Origin: Enterobacter asburiae
GTDB lineage: Bacteria; Pseudomonadota; Gammaproteobacteria; Enterobacterales; Enterobacteriaceae
Direction: 5' to 3'
Length of the DNA: 64,000 nt
NCBI RefSeq assembly: GCF_024599655.1
Contig: NZ_CP102247.1
Coordinates: 2,046,001 to 2,110,000, forward strand
In this document: piece by piece, positions 50,779 to 59,851 of the stretch
Layout of the letters: each line of letters begins with the position of its first letter
Numbering within the stretch: the stretch's first letter is position 1
Made by a program: the position numbers and the translations under genes
Notes under the pieces: model-generated
Databases searched by the model: none
Seen by the model: the letters and a program-made list of their open reading frames with translations, nothing else
Told to the model about the DNA's origin: nothing

Positions 50779-51837
50779 ATGTTGATTCAGGTGGGTGAGC
50801 TGGCGAAACGTGCCGGGATCACCGTGCGGACATTGCACCACTATGAGCAAACAGGGTTGTTGCTGCCTTCTGCCAGAAGCGCGGCAGGTTACCGGCTTTA
50901 CAACCTGGCGGATGTTCAGCGTCTGCACATGATCCAGGCGCTGGCAAAAGCGGGGCTGGAACTTGCTGAAATCAGGGATTTCCTGGAACAGGAGTCGCTG
51001 TCGTTAACCGAGTTACTCGATGCGCAAATCACGCTGCTGGATAAACAGCTGCGCAGCATACATACGCTGCGCGACCGTCTGGTGGAGCTGCGGACCGGGC
51101 TTATCGACGATGCGACGCCGGATCTGGAATCCTGGCTACAGACTCTGGAGTTAATGAATATGTACGATCGCTGGTTTAGCAAAGAAGAGTTACAGCAGCT
51201 GCCGTTTGCGATGCAGAAGGATGCGCTGACGGCTATCTGGTCGGGGCTGGTTACAGAGGCCAAAACGCTTCTGGAGCAACATATACCCGTTACGGACGCG
51301 CGAGCCATGGATCTGGCGACGCGCTGGATGGAACGCCTGGAGCAGGACACGGCGGGCAAGCCGGAGTTTCTCACCCGGCTGAACGAGATGCACAGCGTTG
51401 AACCGCAGATGCAGGTGCAGACCGGTATCACGCCTGAGATGACGGATTACATCACGCGCGCGTTTGCGGAATCTAAGCTCAGCATATGGGAGAAGTATCT
51501 CACCGCCGAAGAGATGGCCTTTACCCGGGCACACTACTTTGACCGCATGATGGAGTGGCCGCCGCTGGTGGCGAAACTGCATCAGGCGCAGCGGGATAAT
51601 ATCGATCCTGCCTCGGAGGAGGCGCAAAAGCTGGCTGAAAACTGGCTGGCATTGTTCCAGTCTTACGCGGGCACCAACCCGGAAACTCAGCAAAAGTTTC
51701 GCGCTGCAATGCAGCAGGAGGCGCACCTGATGAAAGGAACATGGATGACGCCTGCCGTGCTTGCGTGGCTCCAGCAGGCGATCGGGGTGATGATGCAGAA
51801 ACGTTTCTCTGCATCAGGTCACTCACAGATCCGCTAA
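50779..51837 (+). CDS. MerR-family regulator with AlbA/TipAS-like antibiotic-binding domain
   Basis: A 352-residue regulator. The N-terminal MerR winged helix is clear (VGELAKRAGITVRTLHHYEQ, SAAGYRLYNLADVQRLHMIQ), followed by a coiled-coil dimerisation helix (about 80-115). The rest (about 125-340) resembles the TipAS-type ligand-binding fold and, from memory, the albicidin-binding protein AlbA of Klebsiella: NMYDRWFSKEELQQLPFA, TGITPEMTDYITRAFAESK, AHYFDRMMEWPPLV, LFQSYAGTNPETQ. It may bind albicidin-like or other drugs and give tolerance by sequestration. A MerR-type dyad promoter lies just upstream. Its 3' end overlaps the convergent dauA by 15 bp. The gene is inserted between ychH and dauA relative to E. 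coli. Confidence 0.8.
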   Translation: MLIQVGELAKRAGITVRTLHHYEQTGLLLPSARSAAGYRLYNLADVQRLHMIQALAKAGLELAEIRDFLEQESLSLTELLDAQITLLDKQLRSIHTLRDRLVELRTGLIDDATPDLESWLQTLELMNMYDRWFSKEELQQLPFAMQKDALTAIWSGLVTEAKTLLEQHIPVTDARAMDLATRWMERLEQDTAGKPEFLTRLNEMHSVEPQMQVQTGITPEMTDYITRAFAESKLSIWEKYLTAEEMAFTRAHYFDRMMEWPPLVAKLHQAQRDNIDPASEEAQKLAENWLALFQSYAGTNPETQQKFRAAMQQEAHLMKGTWMTPAVLAWLQQAIGVMMQKRFSASGHSQIR

Positions 51838-53502
51838 CGCGGCGTCACGGTTAGGGTAAAAGGAGAGTCGGCCAGGGATAGGCTGCACGCCCGCGCGCGC
51901 CATGGTGCGCAGCGGCTGAAACTCCAGGTTACTCACCCGCAGCTCACAGCCTTCCGGCAGACGTGCCACAAAGCGCTGGAAGGCATCCAGGCCGCCTGCA
52001 TCCAGCACGGGTACGGCATCCCACTTCAGCACCACAACCCGTTTGCCCGCGATGCGGGACTCCAGATCGCTAAACAAACCTTCCGCCGCGGCGAAGAACA
52101 GCGGGCCAATCACGCGCAGCACCAGCACATCGTCAGGCACCTCGACGTTAACCGGGGAAAGGCGCGTCATCTGCGCGATGCGGCGCATAAACAGCAGGGA
52201 CGCCAGCACGATCCCGACGCTGATGGCGATGACCATATCGAACAGCACGGTCAGCGACATGCAGATCAGCATCACGATGATGTCGTCTTTCGGCGCGCGA
52301 CGCAGCAGGTTCACCACTTTATGCGCCTCACTCATGTTCCAGGCCACCATCAGCAGCAGGGCAGCCATGGCGGAAAGCGGCAGCCAGGAGAGCAGCGGGG
52401 CGAGGATCAGCAGGGCGAGGATCACCAGTACGGAGTGGATAACCGCCGAAACGGGTGAGGTTGCCCCCGCGCGCACGTTGGCAGCAGAGCGGGCGATGGC
52501 TGCCGTTGCGGTAATACCGCCGAAGAACGGCGCGACGAGGTTGCCTAATCCCTGACCAACCAGCTCGCTGTTGGCTTTGTGTTTGGTGCCGGTCATACCG
52601 TCCAGAACGACGGCACAGAGCAGGGATTCAATCGCCCCCAGCATCGCCATAGAGAACGCGGCGGGAAGCAGGGCACGGAGGGAATCCCAGCTTAGGGTGA
52701 AGCTGGAACCGGGCATGTCCCACGGGAGCACCAGCTGCGGCAACAGTTGCGGAATGCCGCTGCCCTGTGAACCGTCCGCCAGAACATAGTGAAACTGCGA
52801 GCCAATAGTCGCGACATGGCCACCGAACATATTGACGAGGGCCATCACCGCGCAGCCCAGCAGCAGAGCGGGTAAATGGCCCGGCAGACGGATCCCCAGA
52901 CGTGGCCAGACGATCAGCGTACCCAGCGTTACAATCCCGATGGCGGCATCGCCCAGGTTGGCCGTCGGCAGCGCCATAAACAGCGCCCCCACTTTTTGCA
53001 GGTAGTGCTCCGGTACGTGGGACATCTGCAGGCCGAGAAAGTCCTTGATCTGCATGGTTCCGATGGTGATACCAATCCCCGAGGTGAATCCCAGCGTCAC
53101 GGAAAGGGGGATGTACTCGATCAGCCGCCCAAAGCGTGCCAGGCCAAACAGAATCAAAAAGACGCCGGACATCAGGGTGGCGACCAGCAGGCCTGCCAGA
53201 CCAAACTGCTGCGAAACTGGGTAGAGGATCACCACGAAGGCGGCGGTCGGGCCGGAGACGCTGAAGCGCGAGCCGCCCGTCAGGGCAATGACTATCCCGG
53301 CAACGGCCGAGGTGTACAGACCGTACTGTGGCGCAACGCCGCTGCCAATCGCCAGCGCCATCGCCAGCGGAATGGCGATAATGCCGACGGTGATCCCGGC
53401 AATCAGGTCACGGACAAAGCGTGACGAGGTGTACTTCTCTTTCCAGCAGGCGTCGATGAGGGCGCGAAAGGGCAGAACATGTGAGGAGGTTACGTTTTTC
53501 AC
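51823..53502 (-). CDS. dauA: C4-dicarboxylate transporter DauA (SulP/SLC26 family)
   Basis: A 559-residue inner-membrane transporter with about 14 membrane segments and a C-terminal cytoplasmic STAS domain. Hallmarks are GITVGIIAIPLAMALAIGSG, GSRFSVSGPTAAFVVIL, GFTSGIGITIGTMQIKDFLG, AMLGAIESLLCAVVLDGMTG and, in the STAS part, VLRVIGPLFFAAAEGLF and VVLKWDAVPVLDAGGLDAF. The E. coli orthologue (formerly YchM) takes up succinate and other dicarboxylates at acidic pH. Gene order prs-dauA is as in E. coli. Confidence 0.97.
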   Translation of the reverse strand: MKNVTSSHVLPFRALIDACWKEKYTSSRFVRDLIAGITVGIIAIPLAMALAIGSGVAPQYGLYTSAVAGIVIALTGGSRFSVSGPTAAFVVILYPVSQQFGLAGLLVATLMSGVFLILFGLARFGRLIEYIPLSVTLGFTSGIGITIGTMQIKDFLGLQMSHVPEHYLQKVGALFMALPTANLGDAAIGIVTLGTLIVWPRLGIRLPGHLPALLLGCAVMALVNMFGGHVATIGSQFHYVLADGSQGSGIPQLLPQLVLPWDMPGSSFTLSWDSLRALLPAAFSMAMLGAIESLLCAVVLDGMTGTKHKANSELVGQGLGNLVAPFFGGITATAAIARSAANVRAGATSPVSAVIHSVLVILALLILAPLLSWLPLSAMAALLLMVAWNMSEAHKVVNLLRRAPKDDIIVMLICMSLTVLFDMVIAISVGIVLASLLFMRRIAQMTRLSPVNVEVPDDVLVLRVIGPLFFAAAEGLFSDLESRIAGKRVVVLKWDAVPVLDAGGLDAFQRFVARLPEGCELRVSNLEFQPLRTMARAGVQPIPGRLSFYPNRDAALADL

Positions 53503-53587
53503 AATTATCTATCATCCGTATGCGCATCATCTGTCATGTGAATGGCAGGTGAAGGAGGCATTAATCATACAAATAAAACCCAGAGAC

Positions 53588-53613
53588 AAAAAAACCCGCC
53601 GCAGCGGGTTTTT
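53588..53613 (-). terminator. rho-independent terminator after prs
   Basis: Read on the minus strand: CCCGC-TGCG-GCGGG followed by seven T residues, 14 bp after the prs stop. It separates prs from dauA. Confidence 0.9.
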
Positions 53614-53626
53614 CGGCCGTGTTCGA

Positions 53627-54574
53627 TTAGTGTTCGAACATTGCTGAGATTGATTCTTCGTTGCTGATACGACGAATCGCTTCGGCCAGCATCCCGGACA
53701 GGGTCAAAGTACGCACGTTTGGCAGTGCTTTGATCTCGTCGCTCAGAGGGATGGTATCGCATACCACCACTTCGTCAATGACGGAGTTGCGCAGGTTGTT
53801 TACCGCGTTACCGGAGAAGATCGGGTGAGTCGCGTAAGCGAACACGCGCTTGGCACCACGCTCTTTCAGCGCTTCAGCGGCTTTACACAGCGTACCGCCG
53901 GTATCGATCATGTCGTCAACCAGCACGCAGTCACGGCCAGCAACGTCACCGATGATGTGCATCACCTGAGAAACGTTAGCGCGCGGACGGCGTTTGTCGA
54001 TGATCGCCATGTCGGTATCGTTCAGCAGCTTAGCGATAGCACGGGCACGTACCACGCCGCCGATGTCCGGAGAAACCACGATTGGGTTATCCAGGTTCAG
54101 CTGCAGCATGTCTTCCAGCAGAATTGGGCTGCCGAATACGTTATCAACCGGGACGTCGAAGAAGCCCTGGATCTGCTCTGCGTGCAGGTCAACGGTCAGT
54201 ACGCGGTCAACGCCGACGCTGGACAGGAAGTCAGCGACAACTTTAGCGGTGATTGGCACACGTGCGGAACGGACGCGACGGTCCTGACGGGCATAGCCGA
54301 AGTAAGGGATTACAGCAGTGATACGGCCTGCTGAAGCGCGACGCAGGGCGTCGACCATAACAACCAATTCCATCAGGTTGTCGTTTGTTGGAGCACAGGT
54401 GGACTGGATGATGAAAATATCACCACCGCGTACATTTTCGTTAATTTGTACGCTGACTTCGCCGTCGCTAAAGCGACCTACGGCGGCGTCGCCGAGGGAA
54501 GTGTACAGGCGGTTGGCAATACGTTGTGCTAGTTCCGGGGTGGCGTTACCAGCAAAAAGCTTCATATCAGGCAC
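53627..54574 (-). CDS. prs: ribose-phosphate pyrophosphokinase
   Basis: Makes PRPP from ribose 5-phosphate and ATP, for nucleotide, histidine, tryptophan and NAD synthesis. The 315-residue protein is the standard length: MPDMKLFAGNATPELAQRIA at the start, GDIFIIQSTCAPTNDNLMEL, YFGYARQDRR, and the PRPP signature DCVLVDDMIDTGGTL. The start is GTG at 54574 (GTG CCT GAT ATG), as in E. coli, with GAGG upstream; longer frames beginning further upstream add no conserved residues. It follows ispE by 125 bp. Confidence 0.98.
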   Translation of the reverse strand: MPDMKLFAGNATPELAQRIANRLYTSLGDAAVGRFSDGEVSVQINENVRGGDIFIIQSTCAPTNDNLMELVVMVDALRRASAGRITAVIPYFGYARQDRRVRSARVPITAKVVADFLSSVGVDRVLTVDLHAEQIQGFFDVPVDNVFGSPILLEDMLQLNLDNPIVVSPDIGGVVRARAIAKLLNDTDMAIIDKRRPRANVSQVMHIIGDVAGRDCVLVDDMIDTGGTLCKAAEALKERGAKRVFAYATHPIFSGNAVNNLRNSVIDEVVVCDTIPLSDEIKALPNVRTLTLSGMLAEAIRRISNEESISAMFEH

Positions 54575-54699
54575 GAGAAGAACCTCAGGCATGCGTCCAG
54601 TGGTGGATAGCGTTCGCCGCAAACTGTGCGGGCCAGGCGAAGGCTATCCAGGCGGTGTATTAAAGAGCGCGATGCAACGTCTGGAACAGGGTGACGTTG

Positions 54700-55569
54700 T
54701 CACCGAAACTCAGTCTGCGCCAGAATGGCCTGCTGTAGGGGGGAGGTGTTCATCCCACGTGCTACAAAACCATGCAGCCAAACCGGCGCTTGCTCAAGCA
54801 CCTGACGAGCGGCGGATTCGGTGTCAAATTCAGCAAAGACACAGGCCCCTGTACCAGTCAGGCGCGACGGCGCGTATTCTAACAGCCAGGAAAGCACCGC
54901 ATCAACCTCGCGAAAACGTTTTCTTGCGATAACCTCGCAATCGTTGCTGAATTCACAATTTAATAACGTTTCTATTGACCGAACCGGGGTATTCCTTTTC
55001 AGGTCAGGATCTTTAAAGATGACCGGGGTCGGAATGCTCACGCCAGGGTGGGCAACCAGATACCATTTCTCCGGCGGTTCAGCCGGGGAGAGGATCTCAC
55101 CCACGCCCTCAGCAAAGGCCGCATGACCGCGAACAAACACCGGGACATCAGCCCCCAGCGTCAGGCCCAAGGCTGCCAGTTCGTCCTTCGACAGCCCGCA
55201 GCCCCAGAGGTGGTTCAGCGCAACCAACACGGTGGCAGCGTTGGATGAGCCACCGCCCAGACCGCCGCCCATCGGCAGGCGCTTCTCGATACGGATATCC
55301 GCACCGCTTCCCGCAGGCAGACGGCCCGATTCCGCTGCGGCTTTCATCAGCAGGCGCGCGGCGCGCACGATCAGGTTGTCCTCATGCGCCACGCCGTCGA
55401 CCGGCGTTAGCAGGCAAATCTGCCCGTCCTGGCGCAGTTCGATGGAGATCGTGTCGCCATAGTCAATAAACTGAAACAGCGTCTGCAGGGTGTGATAACC
55501 GTCAGCACGCTGGCCGGTGATGTATAAAAACAGGTTCAGCTTTGCCGGAGAGGGCCAGTGGGTCATCAT
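54700..55569 (-). CDS. ispE: 4-diphosphocytidyl-2-C-methyl-D-erythritol kinase
   Basis: GHMP-family kinase that phosphorylates CDP-ME in the non-mevalonate isoprenoid pathway. The 289-residue protein contains WPSPAKLNLFLYITGQRADGYH at the N-terminus, the ATP-binding loop LPMGGGLGGGSSNAATVLVA, and RLTGTGACVFAEF near the end. The ATG at 55569 overlaps the lolB stop and aligns with the E. coli start, although an adjacent ATG at 55566 is equally possible. The C-terminus is about six residues longer than in E. coli. Confidence 0.97.
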   Translation of the reverse strand: MMTHWPSPAKLNLFLYITGQRADGYHTLQTLFQFIDYGDTISIELRQDGQICLLTPVDGVAHEDNLIVRAARLLMKAAAESGRLPAGSGADIRIEKRLPMGGGLGGGSSNAATVLVALNHLWGCGLSKDELAALGLTLGADVPVFVRGHAAFAEGVGEILSPAEPPEKWYLVAHPGVSIPTPVIFKDPDLKRNTPVRSIETLLNCEFSNDCEVIARKRFREVDAVLSWLLEYAPSRLTGTGACVFAEFDTESAARQVLEQAPVWLHGFVARGMNTSPLQQAILAQTEFR

Positions 55570-56177
55570 TTAACGATCCAGTTGTCCATTTTCAGCTTGA
55601 TACGCTGGCTGCCCTGAGTCAGTTCCATATTCGATGGCAGCGACGGTTTACTCTTACTGTCATAGGCGCTGTACACCACTTTCCAGGTTTTACCGTTCTG
55701 GGTGTAGTTCACCTGGCTCAGACGGTACTGGTCGTCAAGGCTGTAGTCAGTTGCCTCACCCGGCAGGCCCAGGATCCACTGGCGCAGGCTGTTGAGCGGG
55801 ATAGGCATCCCGGTCAGCTTGCCAATCATCTCTTCGGCATCGGTCGCGGTATAGTGCTGGCCTTTGTTATCGGTGATCTGCGCTTCACCCGGTTTCGCGA
55901 TAAGCTCCAGTTCGGTGCTGCCCAGCGGGTTCAGCAGCAACAGGCGATAGTTGTCCTGACCCGTCTGCTGCCAGAAGAAGCGGGCATAAACCTTTTGTTC
56001 GTCAGAGAGATAAGCGAAAGCGCCGCGGGTCTGGTACTGGTTCAAATTACGGACGTCCTGCTGGTGCTGACGCCACTGCGGTGAATCAGGGCTTTTGCCC
56101 GGGCCTTTTGGTTGAGTGACGGTACATGCGGTCAGAACCAGTGCTGCCAGCGGCAGCAGGCGAATCAGTCGGGTCAT
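55566..56177 (-). CDS. lolB: outer-membrane lipoprotein receptor LolB
   Basis: LolB accepts lipoproteins from LolA and inserts them in the outer membrane; essential. The 203-residue protein has a lipoprotein signal peptide ending LTAC (Cys18 acylated, next residue Thr, consistent with outer-membrane sorting). The mature part includes NLNQYQTRGAFAYLSDEQKVYARFFWQQT, LLLLNPLGSTELEL and LRQWILGLPG, which match LolB. The stop overlaps the ispE start. It is divergent from hemA across a 326-bp region holding an ERIC element. Confidence 0.97.
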   Translation of the reverse strand: MTRLIRLLPLAALVLTACTVTQPKGPGKSPDSPQWRQHQQDVRNLNQYQTRGAFAYLSDEQKVYARFFWQQTGQDNYRLLLLNPLGSTELELIAKPGEAQITDNKGQHYTATDAEEMIGKLTGMPIPLNSLRQWILGLPGEATDYSLDDQYRLSQVNYTQNGKTWKVVYSAYDSKSKPSLPSNMELTQGSQRIKLKMDNWIVK

Positions 56178-56275
56178 AATGAGGACAAATCCTTGAGATA
56201 CGTTGCAGTTATAACTGTTAATGCTAGCGTCGAAGGGGGCTACCGTCTACGTTCAAATTATCTCAAAGGGTTGTA

Positions 56276-56402
56276 TCTACCCTAAATAATTCAAGCTGCA
56301 TGAAGGCGGCAAGAGAGTGAATCCCCATGAGCATAGATAACTATGTGATTGGGGTGAACGAGCGCAGCCAACGCGCATGCAGCTTGAAGTATGACGGGTA
56401 TA
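56276..56402. repeat. ERIC element in the lolB-hemA intergenic region
   Basis: About 127 bp, the full ERIC length, with the recognised central features: a palindromic overall layout ending in ACGGGTATA, AGTGAATCCCCATGAGC on one side and GTGATTGGGGTGAACGAG on the other, then GCCAACGCGCATGCAGCTTG mirroring CAAGCTGCATGAAGGCGGC at the start. It occupies a large part of the 326-bp gap between the divergent lolB and hemA start codons; the remaining ~100 bp on each side must hold their promoters. Confidence 0.85.
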
Positions 56403-56503
56403 AGCTATTACTCCGAAAGGGGGCAGTCCCTTTTATTGATCTCGCGCATCCTGTATGATGCGTTCTGCTAACCTTATTAACGCTGGTACTACTCCCGCTC
56501 AAC

Positions 56504-57760
56504 ATGACCCTATTAGCACTCGGCATCAACCACAAAACGGCTCCGGTTTCGCTGCGAGAACGCGTGACGTTTTCGCCGGATACGCTTGACCTGGCGCTGG
56601 ACAGCCTGCTTGCACAGCCGATGGTGCAGGGTGGCGTGGTGCTCTCGACGTGCAACCGTACCGAGCTGTATTTAAGCGTGGAAGAGCAGGACAACCTGCA
56701 TGAAGCGCTGATCCGCTGGTTATGCGACTACCACAATCTCAACGAAGACGAGCTGCGCAATAGCCTGTACTGGCATCAGGACAACGATGCCGTCAGCCAC
56801 CTGATGCGCGTCGCCAGCGGGCTGGATTCGCTGGTACTGGGCGAGCCGCAGATCCTGGGTCAGGTGAAAAAAGCGTTTGCGGACTCGCAAAAAGGGCACC
56901 TGAAGGCCAGCGAGCTGGAGCGCATGTTCCAGAAGTCGTTCTCCGTGGCGAAGCGTGTGCGAACCGAAACCGACATTGGTGCCAGTGCGGTTTCTGTTGC
57001 TTTCGCGGCCTGCACCCTTGCACGCCAAATCTTTGAATCCCTGTCTACCGTCACCGTGATGCTGGTGGGTGCGGGCGAAACCATCGAACTTGTGGCGCGC
57101 CATCTGCGCGAGCATAAAGTGAAAAAGATGATTATCGCTAACCGCACCCGCGAACGCGCGCAGGTGCTGGCGGATGAAGTGGGCGCAGAGGTGGTTGCCC
57201 TGAGCGACATCGATGAACGCCTGAAAGAGGCGGACATTATTATCAGCTCTACCGCCAGCCCGCTGCCAATTATCGGAAAAGGGATGGTGGAGCGTGCGCT
57301 GAAGTCCCGTCGTAATCAGCCGATGCTGCTGGTGGATATCGCCGTCCCGCGCGATGTTGAGCCGGAAGTGGGCAAGCTGCCTAACGCCTATCTCTACAGC
57401 GTGGATGACCTGCAAAGCATCATTTCGCACAACCTCGCCCAGCGTAAAGCGGCGGCGGTGCAGGCGGAAACCATCGTTGAGCAGGAAACCAGTGAGTTTA
57501 TGGCCTGGCTGCGCGCGCAAAGCGTCAGCGAGACCATCCGCGAGTATCGCGGGCAGGCGGAGCAGGTGCGTGATGACCTGACTGCCAAAGCGTTAGCGGC
57601 CCTTGAACAGGGCGGCGACGCAAATGCGATTATGCAGGACCTGGCGTGGAAACTGACCAACCGCCTGATCCATGCACCAACCAAATCTCTTCAGCAGGCC
57701 GCCCGTGACGGGGATGATGAGCGCCTGACTATTCTGCGCAACAGCCTCGGGCTGGAATAG
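56504..57760 (+). CDS. hemA: glutamyl-tRNA reductase
   Basis: First committed step of C5-pathway heme synthesis: reduces Glu-tRNA to glutamate-1-semialdehyde with NADPH. The 418-residue protein starts MTLLALGINHKTAPVSLRERV, has the catalytic Cys in VVLSTCNRTELY, GEPQILGQVKKAF, the NADPH-binding VMLVGAGETIELVARHL and the C-terminal dimerisation helices. The N-terminal Thr-Leu-Leu matters for heme-regulated proteolysis in Salmonella and is kept here. It precedes prfA by 41 bp, as in E. coli (hemA-prfA-prmC operon). Confidence 0.98.
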   Translation: MTLLALGINHKTAPVSLRERVTFSPDTLDLALDSLLAQPMVQGGVVLSTCNRTELYLSVEEQDNLHEALIRWLCDYHNLNEDELRNSLYWHQDNDAVSHLMRVASGLDSLVLGEPQILGQVKKAFADSQKGHLKASELERMFQKSFSVAKRVRTETDIGASAVSVAFAACTLARQIFESLSTVTVMLVGAGETIELVARHLREHKVKKMIIANRTRERAQVLADEVGAEVVALSDIDERLKEADIIISSTASPLPIIGKGMVERALKSRRNQPMLLVDIAVPRDVEPEVGKLPNAYLYSVDDLQSIISHNLAQRKAAAVQAETIVEQETSEFMAWLRAQSVSETIREYRGQAEQVRDDLTAKALAALEQGGDANAIMQDLAWKLTNRLIHAPTKSLQQAARDGDDERLTILRNSLGLE

Positions 57761-57801
57761 CGCCCTATACCCATTTTCTAAGACAAGGTGCACTTACGCC
57801 T

Positions 57802-58884
57802 ATGAAGCCTTCTATCGTCGCTAAACTGGAAGCTCTGCACGAGCGCCATGAAGAAGTACAGGCGCTCCTCGGGGATGCCGGGACCATCGCGGACCAGGAA
57901 CGTTTTCGCGCGCTCTCGCGTGAATACGCGCAGTTAAGTGATGTTTCTAAATGCTTTACCGACTGGCGACAGGTTCAGGAAGATATTGAAACCGCGCAGA
58001 TGATGCTCGACGATCCTGAAATGCGCGAGATGGCGCAGGAAGAGTTGCAGGACGCGAAAGCGCGTTCTGAAGAGATGGAGCAGCAGCTTCAGGTGCTTCT
58101 GCTGCCGAAGGATCCGGACGATGAGCGTAACGCGTTTGTAGAAGTGCGCGCCGGTACCGGCGGTGACGAAGCGGCCCTGTTTGCCGGGGATCTGTTCCGC
58201 ATGTACAGCCGCTACGCCGAATCGCGTCGCTGGCGCGTGGAGATCATGAGCGCCAACGAAGGCGAACATGGTGGCTACAAAGAGGTTATCGCCAAGATCA
58301 GCGGCGACGGCGTGTACGGTCGTCTCAAGTTTGAATCCGGCGGTCACCGCGTACAGCGCGTACCGGCCACCGAATCTCAGGGACGCATTCACACCTCAGC
58401 CTGTACGGTAGCGGTGATGCCGGAGCTGCCGGAAGCAGAACTGCCGGACATCAATCCGGCGGACCTGCGTATTGATACCTTCCGCTCCTCTGGCGCGGGC
58501 GGTCAGCACGTCAACACCACCGATTCCGCCATCCGTATTACCCACCTGCCAACCGGCATCGTCGTCGAATGCCAGGACGAGCGTTCACAGCACAAAAACA
58601 AAGCCAAAGCGTTGTCCGTGCTGGGCGCGCGTATCCACGCAGCGGAAATGGCGAAACGCCAGCAGGCGGAAGCGTCTACGCGTCGTAACCTGCTGGGCAG
58701 CGGCGATCGCAGCGACCGTAACCGCACCTATAACTTCCCGCAGGGCCGCGTGACCGACCACCGCATCAACCTGACGCTGTACCGTCTGGACGAGGTGATG
58801 GAAGGGAAGCTGGATATGCTGATCGAGCCTATCGTGCAGGAATATCAGGCCGACCAGCTGGCGGCACTGTCCGAGCAGGACTAA
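57802..58884 (+). CDS. prfA: peptide chain release factor 1
   Basis: Terminates translation at UAA and UAG. The 360-residue protein is full length and contains the stop-codon recognition tripeptide PAT in QRVPATESQG, and the peptidyl-transferase GGQ in SSGAGGQHVNTTDSA. The end of the protein is the standard EGKLDMLIEPIVQEYQADQL. Its stop overlaps the prmC start (TAATG), coupling it to the methylase that modifies its GGQ glutamine. Confidence 0.98.
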   Translation: MKPSIVAKLEALHERHEEVQALLGDAGTIADQERFRALSREYAQLSDVSKCFTDWRQVQEDIETAQMMLDDPEMREMAQEELQDAKARSEEMEQQLQVLLLPKDPDDERNAFVEVRAGTGGDEAALFAGDLFRMYSRYAESRRWRVEIMSANEGEHGGYKEVIAKISGDGVYGRLKFESGGHRVQRVPATESQGRIHTSACTVAVMPELPEAELPDINPADLRIDTFRSSGAGGQHVNTTDSAIRITHLPTGIVVECQDERSQHKNKAKALSVLGARIHAAEMAKRQQAEASTRRNLLGSGDRSDRNRTYNFPQGRVTDHRINLTLYRLDEVMEGKLDMLIEPIVQEYQADQLAALSEQD

Positions 58885-59714
58885 TGGATTTTCAGCGCTG
58901 GTTACGTGAGGCGGCCGGAGAGCTTTCAGAAAGCGAAAGCCCGAAACGCGATGCCGAAATTTTGCTTGAGCATGTGACGGGTAAAGCCCGTACGTATCTG
59001 CTGGCTTTTGGCGAAACCGAACTGACCGCTGAGCAGGAAGCGCAGCTCGCCGCGCTGCTTGCCCGTCGTAAAACCGGCGAGCCGGTGGCACACCTTGTCG
59101 GTGAACGTGAGTTCTGGTCGTTACCGCTGTACGTCTCGGCGGCGACGCTGATCCCGCGTCCGGACACCGAGTGTCTGGTTGAGCAGGCGCTTGCGCGTTT
59201 ACCGGCGGCGGCCTGCAGCATTCTCGACCTTGGGACGGGGACAGGTGCTATCGCGCTGGCGCTGGCCACCGAGCGGCCCGACTGCGCGGTGACGGCGGTG
59301 GACGTAATGCCCGACGCGGTGGCGCTGGCGCAGCGTAACGTGGAACGTCTCGGGCTCCGCAACGTGACGGTGCTGCAAAGCAGCTGGTTTGCCGCGCTGG
59401 AGAATCGCTCATTTGCGATGATTGTCAGCAATCCTCCTTATATCGACGAACATGACCCGCACCTTGCGCAGGGAGATGTTCGCTTCGAACCGCTCACGGC
59501 GCTCGTGGCCGCCAACGCGGGATTAGCCGATCTTGATCACATAGTGACAACGTCACGGGAACATTTACTTCCCGGCGGCTGGCTGCTCGTGGAGCATGGC
59601 TGGACGCAGGGAGAAGCCGTGCGGACACTGTTTACGCAAGCAGGTTACGCCGCAGTCGAAACCTGCCGCGACTACGGCGGCAACGAACGCCTGACGCTGG
59701 GGCAGTGGCCATGA
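58884..59714 (+). CDS. prmC: release factor glutamine methyltransferase
   Basis: Methylates the GGQ glutamine of RF1 and RF2 using S-adenosylmethionine. The 276-residue protein has an N-terminal helical domain, REFWSLPLYVSAATLIPRPDTE, the SAM-binding ILDLGTGTGAIALALA, and the substrate-glutamine motif VSNPPYI. The ATG overlaps the prfA stop by one base, and its stop overlaps the start of the sirB2 relic (ATGA). Confidence 0.97.
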   Translation: MDFQRWLREAAGELSESESPKRDAEILLEHVTGKARTYLLAFGETELTAEQEAQLAALLARRKTGEPVAHLVGEREFWSLPLYVSAATLIPRPDTECLVEQALARLPAAACSILDLGTGTGAIALALATERPDCAVTAVDVMPDAVALAQRNVERLGLRNVTVLQSSWFAALENRSFAMIVSNPPYIDEHDPHLAQGDVRFEPLTALVAANAGLADLDHIVTTSREHLLPGGWLLVEHGWTQGEAVRTLFTQAGYAAVETCRDYGGNERLTLGQWP

Positions 59715-59851
59715 AAACAGGCTATCTGCCATTTACTGATAAAGGCGCATGGCTGACTGAAAAGCTGTTTGGCGTTATCATCTACATCGTTTTGAGTTTT
59801 ATCGCGCCTGAGCGTCATTGTTCGCTTAGTCGTTACTGGGGTAAGTCATGA
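59711..59851 (+). pseudogene. sirB2: internally deleted sirB2 relic
   Basis: A 46-codon frame fills the place of sirB2 (ychQ), normally about 130 codons. It starts in an ATGA overlap with prmC and ends in an ATGA overlap with sirB1, so both operon junctions are intact. The translated segment YLPFTDKGAWLTEKLFGVII matches, from memory, the middle of SirB2 membrane proteins, where it is followed by a helix of the form YIVLGFIAL; here this continues as YIVLSFIAPERH. The N-terminal helices and the C-terminal helices are missing. The product cannot be a normal four-helix SirB2; it may persist only to keep sirB1 translationally coupled. Confidence 0.75.
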
